Shown: positions 19,630 through 29,885 of the stretch, piece by piece
How the letters are laid out: every line of letters starts with the position of its first letter
How positions within the stretch are numbered: the first letter of the stretch is position 1
Assembly (NCBI GenBank): GCA_012862575.1
Contig: BLSF01000009.1
Location: 707,961-771,960, forward strand
Direction of reading: 5' to 3'
DNA length: 64,000 nucleotides
Source: Parietichytrium sp. I65-24A
Taxonomy: Eukaryota > Sar > Bigyra > Thraustochytrida > Thraustochytriidae
Made by a program: the position numbers and the translations under genes
The notes under the pieces: model-generated
What the model was told of the DNA's origin: nothing
Seen by the model: the letters and a program-made list of their open reading frames with translations, nothing else
Database searches by the model: none

Positions 19630-21654
19630 ATGGCCTTTCAGTTTTCGAGCAATGTGTACTCGAGCGGTCTCTCGTTTGATCCTATGCGATGCGGAGACCT
19701 GGCGCTCGCGGCTTGCTGGAATGGAGACGTGGAAGCGTTTTGCAGCGAAGTCGGGCTCGCAAGAGATGGATGTGACGTGAAGGGCAACGAAAGAGGCTCG
19801 GAGAATCGAAAGCTGGCACCAGTTCAAGGAAGGAGGCGTAGAATGGCCATCAGATTGAGTGATGAGGAAGCCGACCTGGACTTGAAGATCAGAAATCAAA
19901 TCGATCAGGAAGGCAACACGTTTCTGCACGTGTGCGCGTATCGCAACTCGCATGAAATCCTCAAAGTTATAAGCAATTCTCTGAATGGGCAAGTCCGGGA
20001 AGCAGCTGCCAACTACCAAAACAAGATTCTCCGAACGCCGCTACATTTTGCATGCCAAAGAAACCATCTAGAGTCCGTGGAAGTTTTGCTGGCGATGGGC
20101 GCAGACCCAGCAGCGGCAGATATGAACGGTTACAGCCCGCTTCATCTGGCAGTCGACATGCACGCCACGGACATCGTCCAGTATTTCACAAAGTTTAGGC
20201 TCCCATTTGACGCGGCAACGTGCAGCGGGATCACACCACTGGTTATAGCGACCCAAAAAGACTTTCGTGAGCTCGCAAAGATTTTGGCGGCGTCTGGAGC
20301 AGATATCTGCAAGAAGAGCACAATGCACGACGGACTTGCATATCTCAGCCCTTTTGTCATTGCAACCAAGAACGGCTGGGGAGAGGAGCTCAGACAAGCC
20401 GGGGCAGTGCCTGAAACACCGGATTCTCCCTACTTGGTGAATCAGACCGACGAAGAGGCAAAGTTTCAGTGGCATACGCCAGCCGGGCGGAGCGCTCCAG
20501 TTGATTACTTTCGTCTCCAGGTGAGAAAGATTGACAGGCTGGACCCGGACGCCCCATGGATTACGGTTGCCGACAAAGTAAAGACTCGAAATCATGTATT
20601 CTTCACATGCAAGCCGCATTGCAGCTCTTTTTCAAGGGATGCCGTAGAAGAGGATTTACTCCCAAGCGAGGTCTACGTGGTGCGAGTCTTTGCACATAGC
20701 ATCGTTGGGTGGAGCGAGCCAAGTCTGCCGAGCAAGCTCATGCAGACAGCAGCCGCGGCTCCGTGCAAGCCGGAATCGCCAAAGGTGCTCGGAGTGACTA
20801 ACAATACGGTTACACTGCAGTGGGTTCTCCCGGAGGACAATGGCGCACCTATCGACTATTCTGAGATACAGTGGCGCATGTGCCACACGGAATGGACTCC
20901 GTGGTCGACCGTTCCTGACCGAATAAGGGTTCATAGACCGGAAGACTCAGACGATGAGCCTTCCTCAAGTGAGTCTGATACCGATGACGAGGAGCAAAGG
21001 ATAAACATGCGCCAAACGTTCGAGTATACTGTGCGATATCTCTCTCCTCAGAACGACTACAGATTTCGAGTACGCTGTCACAATGTTGTCGGTTGGAGCT
21101 ACTACAGCGAACACACTGAAATCGTACGAACGATGACGAAGCCTGGCGGCAGGCGCCAAGCGATCGATTTTGGCGGGGAACAAGCTGTTCAGAAGCGGCT
21201 TTCCGGCACTGAAATGCATGCAAAAGCAAGATTCATGACAATGGAGCGGATCAGACTTGACGACGAGCTCTTGCAAAGGGTACAAAAGCACGATCGCGAT
21301 GCGGCTCTTATATCCTCTGCGAAAGGAAAGGCGGCAACCGCTCTACAGGCATTTTGGCGTAGAAAGCGGGCCATGATACGATTTGCGCAATACCAGCGAG
21401 ATGCTGCAAAGCAGCTTCCTTTTCTCGTCGAGTATGGCTTAGAAGATCAATTTCTACGTGAGTGGCGGGAGCTTTTGATGAAGCACGTCGAAAAGGACCA
21501 CGAGCAAAGGACACTAGCCCAAGCTCGCCGTGACGAGAGGCGACAACGGAAAATGCAAAGAAGAGCACGCAGAGAGAAGCGTCAACTGAGCAGACTGCGA
21601 AGAAACGAGGCAAGAGCTCTTTTGAATACTTGCTCTGCTCCTTCGTTGACCTAA
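19630..21654 (+). CDS. Ankyrin-repeat, fibronectin type III protein with IQ-like helix
   Basis: A 674-residue protein. Ankyrin repeats occupy about residues 92-260 (GNTFLHVCAYRNS, RTPLHFACQRNHLESVEVLL, GYSPLHLAVDMHATDIV). Two fibronectin type III domains follow (about 265-375 and 380-510); each ends in the typical YxxRVxAxNxxGWS pattern, seen as VRVFAHSIVGWSEPS and FRVRCHNVVGWSYYS. An acidic Ser/Glu/Asp loop interrupts the second. An IQ-like helix (ALQAFWRRKRAMIRF, about 565) and a very basic coiled-coil tail end the protein. There is no signal peptide, so the FN3 domains are probably cytoplasmic. Ank/FN3/IQ combinations are known among ciliary and cytoskeletal proteins, but I cannot name an orthologue. 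The start at 19630 (MAFQFSSNV) is the first in-frame ATG; 29 upstream codons are open without one. Confidence 0.85.
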   Translation: MAFQFSSNVYSSGLSFDPMRCGDLALAACWNGDVEAFCSEVGLARDGCDVKGNERGSENRKLAPVQGRRRRMAIRLSDEEADLDLKIRNQIDQEGNTFLHVCAYRNSHEILKVISNSLNGQVREAAANYQNKILRTPLHFACQRNHLESVEVLLAMGADPAAADMNGYSPLHLAVDMHATDIVQYFTKFRLPFDAATCSGITPLVIATQKDFRELAKILAASGADICKKSTMHDGLAYLSPFVIATKNGWGEELRQAGAVPETPDSPYLVNQTDEEAKFQWHTPAGRSAPVDYFRLQVRKIDRLDPDAPWITVADKVKTRNHVFFTCKPHCSSFSRDAVEEDLLPSEVYVVRVFAHSIVGWSEPSLPSKLMQTAAAAPCKPESPKVLGVTNNTVTLQWVLPEDNGAPIDYSEIQWRMCHTEWTPWSTVPDRIRVHRPEDSDDEPSSSESDTDDEEQRINMRQTFEYTVRYLSPQNDYRFRVRCHNVVGWSYYSEHTEIVRTMTKPGGRRQAIDFGGEQAVQKRLSGTEMHAKARFMTMERIRLDDELLQRVQKHDRDAALISSAKGKAATALQAFWRRKRAMIRFAQYQRDAAKQLPFLVEYGLEDQFLREWRELLMKHVEKDHEQRTLAQARRDERRQRKMQRRARREKRQLSRLRRNEARALLNTCSAPSLT

Positions 21655-21740
21655 TGATAAATATTGAGCAAAGTACCTGTAGAGTAGGATTTGCGAGTGA
21701 ACATTTAATATATATATATTTAATATTTCATCGCTTCAGA

Positions 21741-24098
21741 TTAAAACTCTGAACGAACGGGAGAGAGCTTGCTGGGATTATTGAAAATGCTTTCGCTCGA
21801 TCTTTGCTGCGCCTGCAGTTTTTGTGACGCATCAAAGTCGTGGTAACGGCTGTTCGCGTATGAGCCCCTCGCATCGGGCCGGGCATCAATACCATGCTCA
21901 GCTGGAACGGGAGCAATGACAAATGATTCAAAGTCGGCAAGATCATGGGACTTGCTATGTTGCTGCGAGCGAGAGGAGCTCGTCTTACGCTGCCCCGATT
22001 GTGAGAAGCTATGGGAAACAGCCGTGTGCTTTGCCGTGCTAGAGCTCGGCGGGAATATATTCAAGCTGGTGTCAACCGATTCTATCTCCGTAGCTGATTT
22101 TACCACAGGTGCTGGCAGCGTTGGCAGCGAGCGTTTGGAGATTGACTCGCTGGAAATCTCTGAAGAAATGGCTTCAAATGATTGCATGGGTAAGCTCTCG
22201 TTTGCTCGCGCTTCAGTCATTCGCAACACTGACCTTCCCTGGCTCTGCTCAGCTGCATCTTCAGCACTCCGTCCGGGGAGAACGCTATCAACCTCTTCAA
22301 CAATATCGGGGCTAAGCTCGCTTGAAGGTACTGATCTCTGTAAATCTGTCCTGCTAAAAGCAGCGCGCGGACTCACTCGCCCGCGCCACATCAGTTCGAG
22401 TTGCTTTGACCGAACTGCGCGCTCGTGATCTGTGTCGGAGACGCTCATGGAGTTTATCAATGACTCTAGCCTCATTTTCCCACTGTCTCGAAGCCTCTGT
22501 TCCTGCAGATATTTCCTCTCTTCCAGAGACCGCTCATTAAGAGCTCGCGCGCTAGCAAGGTCTGCTGCAATGTGCTGCATTTGGAACGGAGGAGTGTAGT
22601 CATTTTCGCCATCCCTCGACGAGCCAAATTGGTATTTGCGATGGTGCGCGCGTTCTCGCATAATCTGGGCTCGAGTCTTTCTAATTCTTAAAGGTTTACG
22701 CTTGCGATCTTCCGGTTTCGAGTTGGCTTCGTTCAATTCAACTGACCCAGAGCGCAGAATTCTGGATGCCCCGAGGAGTTTACGACTCTGGTGAGATTGG
22801 TTTGAAGTCACCGATGCCCGAGATGATCTCAGATTGGCCAGAGTTTCGCGGCCTTGCTCTGTGGAGCTCAGCAACTGTGCAAGCTTCTTCAGAAGTACTG
22901 GATCACCATCTTCGAGCTCCTTGATCAATTTTTCGAGCAGCCGATCCGTTCCTTGAGCGTCTGCATCCGTTCTCACTTGGTCACTCGATTCGCTGTCATA
23001 ATCGTCTTCGTCCTGGTCCTCCGACGGGCCGCTTTTGTAGTACATTGGTGGAGGAAGAGCTTGTCCTTCGATCTGCCCAGGGAGTGGCAACCATCTCTCT
23101 CCCTCGCTAATGTCATTTTCCGTTGTTCGAAAATCATCCTCAACATTATCTGCGAGGTCTCTAGCTTTGCTCTTTGCCGACTTGATGACAAATGGTCTAA
23201 TCTTTGAACTTTCTGGCTTGGCTTGATGACGGATTCGAGACTCTATGCTATCGAGCTTGGTTTCCAGGTTTTTGACGACCTGAAGCATCTGACCAGAAAA
23301 CGGCATCATACCTTCCAAACGGGCTCTCCCATCTTCCTCCTCGAGTTCAGAACTGATGTCGACATGAGGTTGTTCATCGTGTCTGTCTACCGGAGTGCTT
23401 TCTGGTAGTATATGAGGAAGGAGGCCATCGCCGAAATTGCACAGGCGAATCCGAATGTTCAAGAGAGCAACCCTTTTGCCCATGAGGTCAAACATGGGGA
23501 CCTCCCCAAACCTCCAACCCCACAACGATGACGGCGCAGGAAGTACGATATCTGCAACATCTGCTGTCTGCAGTCCGCAAAACTCAGATACGTCGATAGT
23601 TGCAGCCGCCAAAAGCGCCGCTCTGTCTTCCTGTCCTGTCGCCGTGTCAACCAACATCAGATACAGCGGCATTCCCTGCAGCTGCCTCGCGGCTTCTGCC
23701 AGCGGAATGCGAAACAAGCACGACTTTCCCGCGGAGAACTCCTGCCCGCTCTTCGGCGACACCATCACCGTCGGGAAATCCAGCATTCGGAAGCCCACGG
23801 CCAGTCCTTCAAGGCTTCCATTTTCGCCCTTCTCTCGGAGGTTCCCTTTGGCCACATCCACGCTCTCCACGAACAACTGCAGCGCGAACAGGTCTCCTTG
23901 CCCATCGCCTTCACCAGTTTCCTTGTCCGCCTTCCTCGTCGCATCGCCGTTCCCGGTATGCTCTGCGTCCTCGTATTCTTCTTCCAAGCCCTCTAGAACA
24001 CCAAACTCATCATCTTCAGCTTCCTCAAGGCCGGACAACACGTCATCGTCCGCTTCCAGCAGCCGCTCCACGCGATCCAAAAGATCCTTGCGGGACAT
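21741..24098 (-). CDS. MAP10-like protein with N-terminal C2-like domain
   Basis: A 785-residue protein. After an acidic N-terminus, about residues 69-215 match the N-terminal domain of microtubule-associated protein 10: LFALQLFVESV, then AVGFRMLDFPTVMV, then GKSCLFRIPL and MPLYLMLVD, and near the end LLNIRIRLCNFGDG. The rest is long, Ser-rich and probably disordered, with short helical stretches (for example RKYLQEQRLRDSGKMRLESL). In animals MAP10 binds microtubules; this domain is also found in ciliary and centrosomal proteins. Microtubule binding here is inferred from the family. The start MSRKDLLDRVERLL at 24098 is the first in-frame ATG. The gene ends only 86 bp from the convergent ankyrin gene. 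Confidence 0.75.
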   Translation of the reverse strand: MSRKDLLDRVERLLEADDDVLSGLEEAEDDEFGVLEGLEEEYEDAEHTGNGDATRKADKETGEGDGQGDLFALQLFVESVDVAKGNLREKGENGSLEGLAVGFRMLDFPTVMVSPKSGQEFSAGKSCLFRIPLAEAARQLQGMPLYLMLVDTATGQEDRAALLAAATIDVSEFCGLQTADVADIVLPAPSSLWGWRFGEVPMFDLMGKRVALLNIRIRLCNFGDGLLPHILPESTPVDRHDEQPHVDISSELEEEDGRARLEGMMPFSGQMLQVVKNLETKLDSIESRIRHQAKPESSKIRPFVIKSAKSKARDLADNVEDDFRTTENDISEGERWLPLPGQIEGQALPPPMYYKSGPSEDQDEDDYDSESSDQVRTDADAQGTDRLLEKLIKELEDGDPVLLKKLAQLLSSTEQGRETLANLRSSRASVTSNQSHQSRKLLGASRILRSGSVELNEANSKPEDRKRKPLRIRKTRAQIMRERAHHRKYQFGSSRDGENDYTPPFQMQHIAADLASARALNERSLEERKYLQEQRLRDSGKMRLESLINSMSVSDTDHERAVRSKQLELMWRGRVSPRAAFSRTDLQRSVPSSELSPDIVEEVDSVLPGRSAEDAAEQSQGRSVLRMTEARANESLPMQSFEAISSEISSESISKRSLPTLPAPVVKSATEIESVDTSLNIFPPSSSTAKHTAVSHSFSQSGQRKTSSSRSQQHSKSHDLADFESFVIAPVPAEHGIDARPDARGSYANSRYHDFDASQKLQAQQRSSESIFNNPSKLSPVRSEF

Positions 24099-24863
24099 TC
24101 GCCCCGCACGTTCCCCGCAGATAGCTTTACCCTCCCCGCACGTACGGTAACAGCTGTGGGACTTGTGGGACGCGCACAACAAGGTGCGTGCCAGGTGCTA
24201 ACAGTGGTTAGCGTAACGTGTAGTACTCCGCTCTGGTAACTGGAATTTTTGAATTTTGATCATTTTGAGAAGTACTTCATTCATTGAACAAATGTTGACT
24301 CCGACATTGAACAAAGTGTTTCGAAGTCTCTCAAAGTGTTTAATCGAAATAACTTTTTTATCAACCGCTGTCAATGACAGTGGAGATTTCCTCGCCGCCA
24401 AAGCCATTCCAAATCGATGGCTTGCCTGTGACTATTCCGAAATGTTGGAAATAACTTGAAGTAACGATTTACAAATGTAGCTGGTCATCTTGAGGTGAAC
24501 AAAACTTCAACGTTTGCGGTGCTGAACTGAGAGGCGCTGTCGGTGAGTACTCGGGTACTCGCTGTCAGTGCTCGATCATTGGTGTGGTTGAGAAGTGCGA
24601 GCTGAGAGCTTTTGGTTCATGTGCAAGAAGTTTGCGAAGGGTTTGTGTAGTGTGTATGTGGTTTCACCGCTGTCGAAGTGATGAGAATGAGGACTTCACA
24701 GTGATTTCGCCCGGTCGACCGTTTTAAGCAATCCACTGGCAGAAGAAGTCAATGGAGATCTAGAGCAAGACTTGTGTAGAGAGGAGATAGCGTACATGAG
24801 CTTCGCAAGTCGAGCTTCGGCTTTAGGGCGAGGCTTTGTCACGTGTGCGTGTGTTGCATCGAT
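24099..24863. other. Intergenic region between minus-strand genes
   Basis: It should carry the MAP10-like promoter and the 3' end of the next gene. A GAGTACTCGGGTACTC partial palindrome lies at about 24544-24559. No gene is seen. Confidence 0.45.
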
Positions 24864-27800
24864 TTAATTGAAAACATCGGTTTGCATCTCCGAGATGGAG
24901 TCCTCCTGGGCCTGGTCGCCGCTTGACTGAAACTCGGCGCGATTCGCGAAGGACGTCATTCGACGGAGTCGAAAGCTTTGGTCTTTTGGCGGCGGCTGAT
25001 TGGAGCTCGGCTTTCTAGCCTTCAGAAGCATAGATGGCATTCTTTTCAGTCTCCCAGGGGCTTCAGGGGTGTCGCTTAGGACAGCGAATTTGTTTCTGCG
25101 ACCGAAAGCTTCGTATTTGTCGCTCATTCGCTTCGACTTCTTGCGGAGAGACACGACCGTGTCGAGTGAGATCATCGTTTGAGAAGTGACCTCAACTTGC
25201 GCAGAAGGGTCAAAGAAAGGAGCGGCTGGCAGCAAAAGATATGCTTCTCGAAGCTGAGCGGAGAAAATCTCCGGGTCAACCGTTTGCTTCCAGTTTATTG
25301 TATCTTGCGAGCCAGTAGCCTTTGCGATCGCAAGATTGATATCTCCACGGGGAATAAGGCGGTCTACAGCGATGATTCCAGCTTTCATCACCGAGAGAGG
25401 AACCGAGGGAGTTTTGTTCTTGTCAAGTTCACCAGGAACCCAGTACGAGGATGACTTTCGCGTCAATTCTGGTGTTGTCGAAGGTGGGCTTTGACTTGCT
25501 CTTCGAGCATTCGACGCCTCTTCTTCCACCGCAACCTGTCGGAGGTTTTTTGCAATCTTTTCGTTGAAGGCCACTACTTTGTTGGTTATATCCATCAAAA
25601 GTGCCTGGAGAAACGCTGATTCTTTCGGAAAGTCAAACAGCCTCAAATAGTTGATCATTTTTTTCGAGCCGGAGTCAAGCTTGAGCTTGTCCTGGAGAGC
25701 CTCGATCTCAACCTGCGTCTTCATTGGGAGAAACGCGGAAAGGGAAAGCCCTACGTCGTCTTGGCTCACCTTGCCGGTGTGCAGAACTTGCCGCACGGAT
25801 TTCGTGCTAACCAAAGCGAGCTTTTGTCGTTCGAGATCCATGCGCTTGAAAAATTCCCTCATGGAGCTCAGAAAGCCGCTGTGTAACGAGAAAATGTCTT
25901 CGTGCATGTCGCCACTGACTACCAAAAGGAACGCCTTCGCTGTCGCCCAATAATCTGCCCGTTTCTTGAGCTCGTTGATGATGTTGTATCCCCACTCTGC
26001 AATCAAAGACTGGATACCAAACTTGCCTTTGAGGAATTCGTAGAGAAACTCGTTGAATGATTTGGCACCTTCCCCTTCTTGCAGACGGTCAGCAGCTCTT
26101 TCTTGAATAACGCTCTCTAGCAGCGTATTCAGGTCCTCGTCGCTAATTTCTCGCGCTCGAACCTTGCCGTTTTGCCTTAAAAATCTTGGCACGCTTTGAT
26201 CGGTGCCGATGCACACGAGAGCCTTTGCGTTTTGAGGAGCAGAGGTTTGGTTCTGGTGTCCGTTTGTATACATTCCCGACAACGCATTCGTCGCAAACGC
26301 TCGATTTTCCACTCCGGCCCCCTGCAGCTCCGGCGAAGATACTCTTCCAGTGCTGGATCGTTTAGCTTTACCTTTTTGAAGCTTCAACATGGTCATTATA
26401 ATGTCTTTTTTCTGTACCAGTTTCGTCCGCCGTTGTATAGCTTCTTTTGCCTTTGCGGCAAAATGCGCATACGTTTCCTCATCAGAAAGAGGGCGGTCTG
26501 TCTGAGAATCCTTAGTAACGCTTAGCGCCTCGCCAATTGGTTTCCGGAGCCTCTCAGTCGCCCGGCGCAAGGCTGATTGCACGCGGTCATCTGATGCCGA
26601 CTCAGGAGCGGGACTGTTGCGCCCCATCGAAAGAACTAGCTCCTCCGCCTCTTCGTCTTTCTTCTTCTCCGAGAAATAGGATGAATCTGGTGGAATGAGG
26701 GATTCCGCGTTTTCAAGCGCTTGGCGAGTGTCGACGATAGCGGCTTCTAGGTTTGCCACCTGAGCTTCGACTGATTCGATCAGACCAACCGCCTTTTCCT
26801 TGGGGTCCATTTTAGACCGCTTTGCTTCGTAACCGGCAACGAGTTCCGTCATCTTGCGAACTACGGCGAATGTGAAAGGTTCCAGAGATATGCTGTTTAT
26901 TCTCCGAGCGGCATTCCGGCTGCGTTGCATATGAAAGCTGCTGTCGTTATCCACTATTGTTCCGTGATTTTCGTCTGGGTTGATTGCTGCGTTGTACCTT
27001 GGATGCACCTTCACTTTGCTATCCAAATTTGGAAGAGTACCGAGTAATATTTCACCCCAATCAGGCCGAGGAGTGAGCGAACGATTTTCGGGCCTATCTC
27101 GAATATGTTGCATTCCTTCCAGATCTTTCAACTGAGCTTCCTGCTCTTTTATTGTCGCTTTAAGCTGATCAAGACGAAGTGTTTTTAAAGAGATGCCAGT
27201 GCTAAACGAGACATCCATATCTTCAAAGCGGTGTTCCTGGTCTCTGAGTTGTGAGAGCTCACCGAGAACACGGTCAAGCTCGGAACTGTCAACCCGTACG
27301 CTGCTCTGCCCGATACTGGCTTCGAGCTGTTGCTGTCGTTCTTTCTTCAAGTTTGCGTGCTCTTCGGTCAGGTGCTCAAGCTGTTCAAACAATGATTTGG
27401 AGGTCTCATCTTCCAGCACTATCTCTGCCTCTAACGAAAGTAGGCGTTGCTCGGCACTGTCCAGCTCTCTAACAAGTGTCTGAGTCCTCTCGCTTGCTCG
27501 TGCAATCTGGCTTTCTAGAGCAGATTTATCATCTTTGTGCCGTTTCAATTTGCGACGAATAGTCTCGAGGTTCCTTCGCCATAGGGTTTCTTCTCCTGTA
27601 GCTCGGTTAAAAACAGCACTCAGGTCCTTGAGCTTGTGTTGCACGTCTAATCGACGCGAGTCCCACACAGAATTTTCCTGCTGAATCCTTTCGATCTCAG
27701 ATTCTGACGTTATTGTTTGAACTGCGCATAGCATTCTTTCTTTGTGATTTGGCGCAAACAAGCATGGGCGAATTGCAGACAAAAGAGACGTCAATGTTGC

Positions 27801-28658
27801 GGACAATGATGATTCGGTCTTTGCTGCTAAGACGCGAAGACATTCCAGCGAGGTGTCCACCAGCTCCACGCTGAGCGGTATCTTGAGGCTTGAAGAAATA
27901 GTGTCATCGTTATGCCCACGAGCGTTTCGCATGCATTGATCGATTCGGTAGTGAAAGTCGACGCACAGCTCGTCCAATGAAAGTCCGTCACCTTCTTTAG
28001 AATAGCAAGCTCCGCTGCTTTGAGTCTCGAAGCCACTGTGTCCTATGAGGCGTGGTCGCCCAGTCAACTTGCTGGGCTGGGGGGTTGGTTCACTAGAAGC
28101 AGGCAATGTTACGAGTGCCAACTCCTCCGTTTCTTCCGCAATTTCTCCTCCGTTTTTAGTTACGGGATTTCGCTGGTATCTCACAGGTTTCCGCTTCCGG
28201 TGTTTGGCACCGCTTTTTGCGTCGGAGACTAATAAATTCACAAGGTTGTCGCTCTGTGATGCCACTGCTTGCCCATGGTTTCCAGAAAATATGCTTGCCA
28301 TGGCCACTGCTGCCTCGTGACTGTCTAGCCTTTTTGCCTTGCGCATGATAAATCCACTTTGTGTTGTTTTGGTTTCGAACGTTGTCTGAACCGCCTTTCG
28401 GACCTCGCACTCCTTGCCATTCCCTAGCGACATGCCTTCCGTATCTTGGGCTTTAGTTTCCCTGGGTTTTGCAGGCACCAGAGCCGTGGTCCCCTCCGGC
28501 TTCTGGTCCCCACCCGCAACCACATCTCGCCTCCCAAGATCGAGACCATTTTCGTTGGAGAATCCGCTCGCGGGCTCTGATCTGCGCAGCAGCCGGCCCG
28601 TCTTTCTCTTCTTCGCCTGCCTTAGTGCTTCAGCTCTGCTCAAAATTGTTTCCACCAT
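24864..28658 (-). CDS. Large coiled-coil protein of unknown function
   Basis: A single 1,264-residue frame. The first 210 residues are Ser/Lys-rich and disordered. Coiled coil dominates about residues 340-520 and 650-780. A compact, probably globular helical region covers about 849-1045 (FNEFLYEFLKGKFGIQSL, ELKKRADYWATAKAFLL, NYLRLFDFPKESAFLQALL). The C-terminus is basic and disordered with RLRRMTSF-type phosphorylation-like sites. I considered a formin FH2 domain, but its conserved motifs are absent. No enzyme motif, signal peptide or membrane segment is visible. I do not recognise the family. A cytoskeletal or ciliary role is possible given the neighbours, but nothing in the sequence proves it. 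ATG at 28658 (MVETILSRAEALRQ) is clear. Confidence 0.8.
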   Translation of the reverse strand: MVETILSRAEALRQAKKRKTGRLLRRSEPASGFSNENGLDLGRRDVVAGGDQKPEGTTALVPAKPRETKAQDTEGMSLGNGKECEVRKAVQTTFETKTTQSGFIMRKAKRLDSHEAAVAMASIFSGNHGQAVASQSDNLVNLLVSDAKSGAKHRKRKPVRYQRNPVTKNGGEIAEETEELALVTLPASSEPTPQPSKLTGRPRLIGHSGFETQSSGACYSKEGDGLSLDELCVDFHYRIDQCMRNARGHNDDTISSSLKIPLSVELVDTSLECLRVLAAKTESSLSATLTSLLSAIRPCLFAPNHKERMLCAVQTITSESEIERIQQENSVWDSRRLDVQHKLKDLSAVFNRATGEETLWRRNLETIRRKLKRHKDDKSALESQIARASERTQTLVRELDSAEQRLLSLEAEIVLEDETSKSLFEQLEHLTEEHANLKKERQQQLEASIGQSSVRVDSSELDRVLGELSQLRDQEHRFEDMDVSFSTGISLKTLRLDQLKATIKEQEAQLKDLEGMQHIRDRPENRSLTPRPDWGEILLGTLPNLDSKVKVHPRYNAAINPDENHGTIVDNDSSFHMQRSRNAARRINSISLEPFTFAVVRKMTELVAGYEAKRSKMDPKEKAVGLIESVEAQVANLEAAIVDTRQALENAESLIPPDSSYFSEKKKDEEAEELVLSMGRNSPAPESASDDRVQSALRRATERLRKPIGEALSVTKDSQTDRPLSDEETYAHFAAKAKEAIQRRTKLVQKKDIIMTMLKLQKGKAKRSSTGRVSSPELQGAGVENRAFATNALSGMYTNGHQNQTSAPQNAKALVCIGTDQSVPRFLRQNGKVRAREISDEDLNTLLESVIQERAADRLQEGEGAKSFNEFLYEFLKGKFGIQSLIAEWGYNIINELKKRADYWATAKAFLLVVSGDMHEDIFSLHSGFLSSMREFFKRMDLERQKLALVSTKSVRQVLHTGKVSQDDVGLSLSAFLPMKTQVEIEALQDKLKLDSGSKKMINYLRLFDFPKESAFLQALLMDITNKVVAFNEKIAKNLRQVAVEEEASNARRASQSPPSTTPELTRKSSSYWVPGELDKNKTPSVPLSVMKAGIIAVDRLIPRGDINLAIAKATGSQDTINWKQTVDPEIFSAQLREAYLLLPAAPFFDPSAQVEVTSQTMISLDTVVSLRKKSKRMSDKYEAFGRRNKFAVLSDTPEAPGRLKRMPSMLLKARKPSSNQPPPKDQSFRLRRMTSFANRAEFQSSGDQAQEDSISEMQTDVFN

Positions 28659-28790
28659 CCCGATCAGCTACCTCTGTTTTGGCGAAACCATTGAGGCGGC
28701 ACCCCCAACTCACGTGCGGCTTTCGTCTGACACAGCGGCACTATGTCACTATGTCACAAGGCAATACTCCGAGCTGTCTAGTAAACTCTT

Positions 28791-28863
28791 TCGCTCGCAC
28801 TTTTCTGCTCGCACTTTTCACGTTCGCACTTTTCACGTTCGCACTTTTTCTGCTCGCACTTTC
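28791..28863. repeat. Degenerate CGCTCGCACTTTTC tandem repeat
   Basis: About five imperfect 14-16-bp copies alternating CTGCTCGCACTTTT and ACGTTCGCACTTTT, in the 5' flank of the 1,264-residue gene. Confidence 0.85.
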
Positions 28864-29628
28864 CGGAGCGCAACACGAATCACCGGGCACACACATTTCA
28901 CATTTCACACCACCCACAGTCACCGTTAGCGCTAAGTGCTCATCTAGTACCCAGCTCCAAATCGAAGGCAGGAAGGTTTTCATTAGCAAACTGGTAAGAG
29001 CGTCAACTTTGACTGACTAGCAGCGGCTATGCTCTCACTGGCACTACACTACGGAGACAGTAAGACACGGGAACGGATCTTTTTTTTTTCTTCCAACACA
29101 TTTTTTGATTGATGGATTAAGTTGATCGAACGGTGAGAGAGGTCGCGAAGACGGAGGGAGCTGCGCCCGACAGAAGCTGGAACAAGCTAGCGCAGAATGG
29201 AAGTGGAAGTGCAGCGTACATCGTTTGGACGCTGGTCGCTGGTCGCTATTCAGCCCACGCCAATCGTGCTCTTAATGATTATTATGCGCAGATTAGGTGT
29301 TCTGACCTGAAAGACCTGAAGGGGCACGGAGGAACAAATAGAATAAAAAGGAACAATTTGCTCTATTGCGGAACGCTTCGCGCAAGCCTGGACTTGGCAC
29401 AGAACTCACATGAATTTTCTCTCGCCCACACGTAACGAAGGAGAAAAGAGGTGTACTCGCGTACAGCACATACGTAACGTTTCATTTGAGTTGTATGCGC
29501 GCACTGGAGGGGAAATCGTGGGCTCTGGGGTTATTGGGAAGCAACTGCGGGGCTGGAAATAAGTCTTTTCGCCAAAACAGGATCTCCACGCTTCAGTTTT
29601 GAACCTCAAAGTGCGGTTGGTGTACGTT

Positions 29629-29659
29629 TCGATTCGATTCGATTCGATTCCATTCCATT
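29629..29659. repeat. (GATTC)n pentamer repeat
   Basis: Four GATTC units followed by two CCATT variants. Confidence 0.85.
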
Positions 29660-29785
29660 GAAAGCGCATCGAGGCCGGCGAATTGTCTTGGGAGTTGAGA
29701 GATTCTTTGTCTGCAGTGGCCGACGCGGGCGATTTGGTGAAAAGATTCAGCGTTAGTTTGGAAAATCGGAGCTCTTTTAGTTGGG

Positions 29786-29813
29786 GGAATTCAGAATTCA
29801 GAATTCAGAATTT
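29786..29813. repeat. GAATTCA short tandem repeat
   Basis: About three and a half copies of an 8-bp unit (GAATTCAG) about 75 bp upstream of the syntaxin-like start codon. Confidence 0.85.
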
Positions 29814-29885
29814 ACAACAGGTTTTGTAAACCCTACTTTGGGCTTGTCGACTGTGGAGCCGTGTTTACACGTGGAGCTAAACATT

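Larger units (their letters stand above)
28659..29885. other. Divergent intergenic region with three repeat clusters
   Basis: About 1.2 kb between divergent genes. It contains a GCTCGCACTTTT repeat, a GATTC pentamer repeat and a GAATTCA repeat close to the syntaxin-like start. No gene is supported. Confidence 0.5.

Noticed and set aside
24864-28658. Formin FH2 domain
   Set aside because: Helical and similar in position, but the conserved FH2 motifs are not visible.
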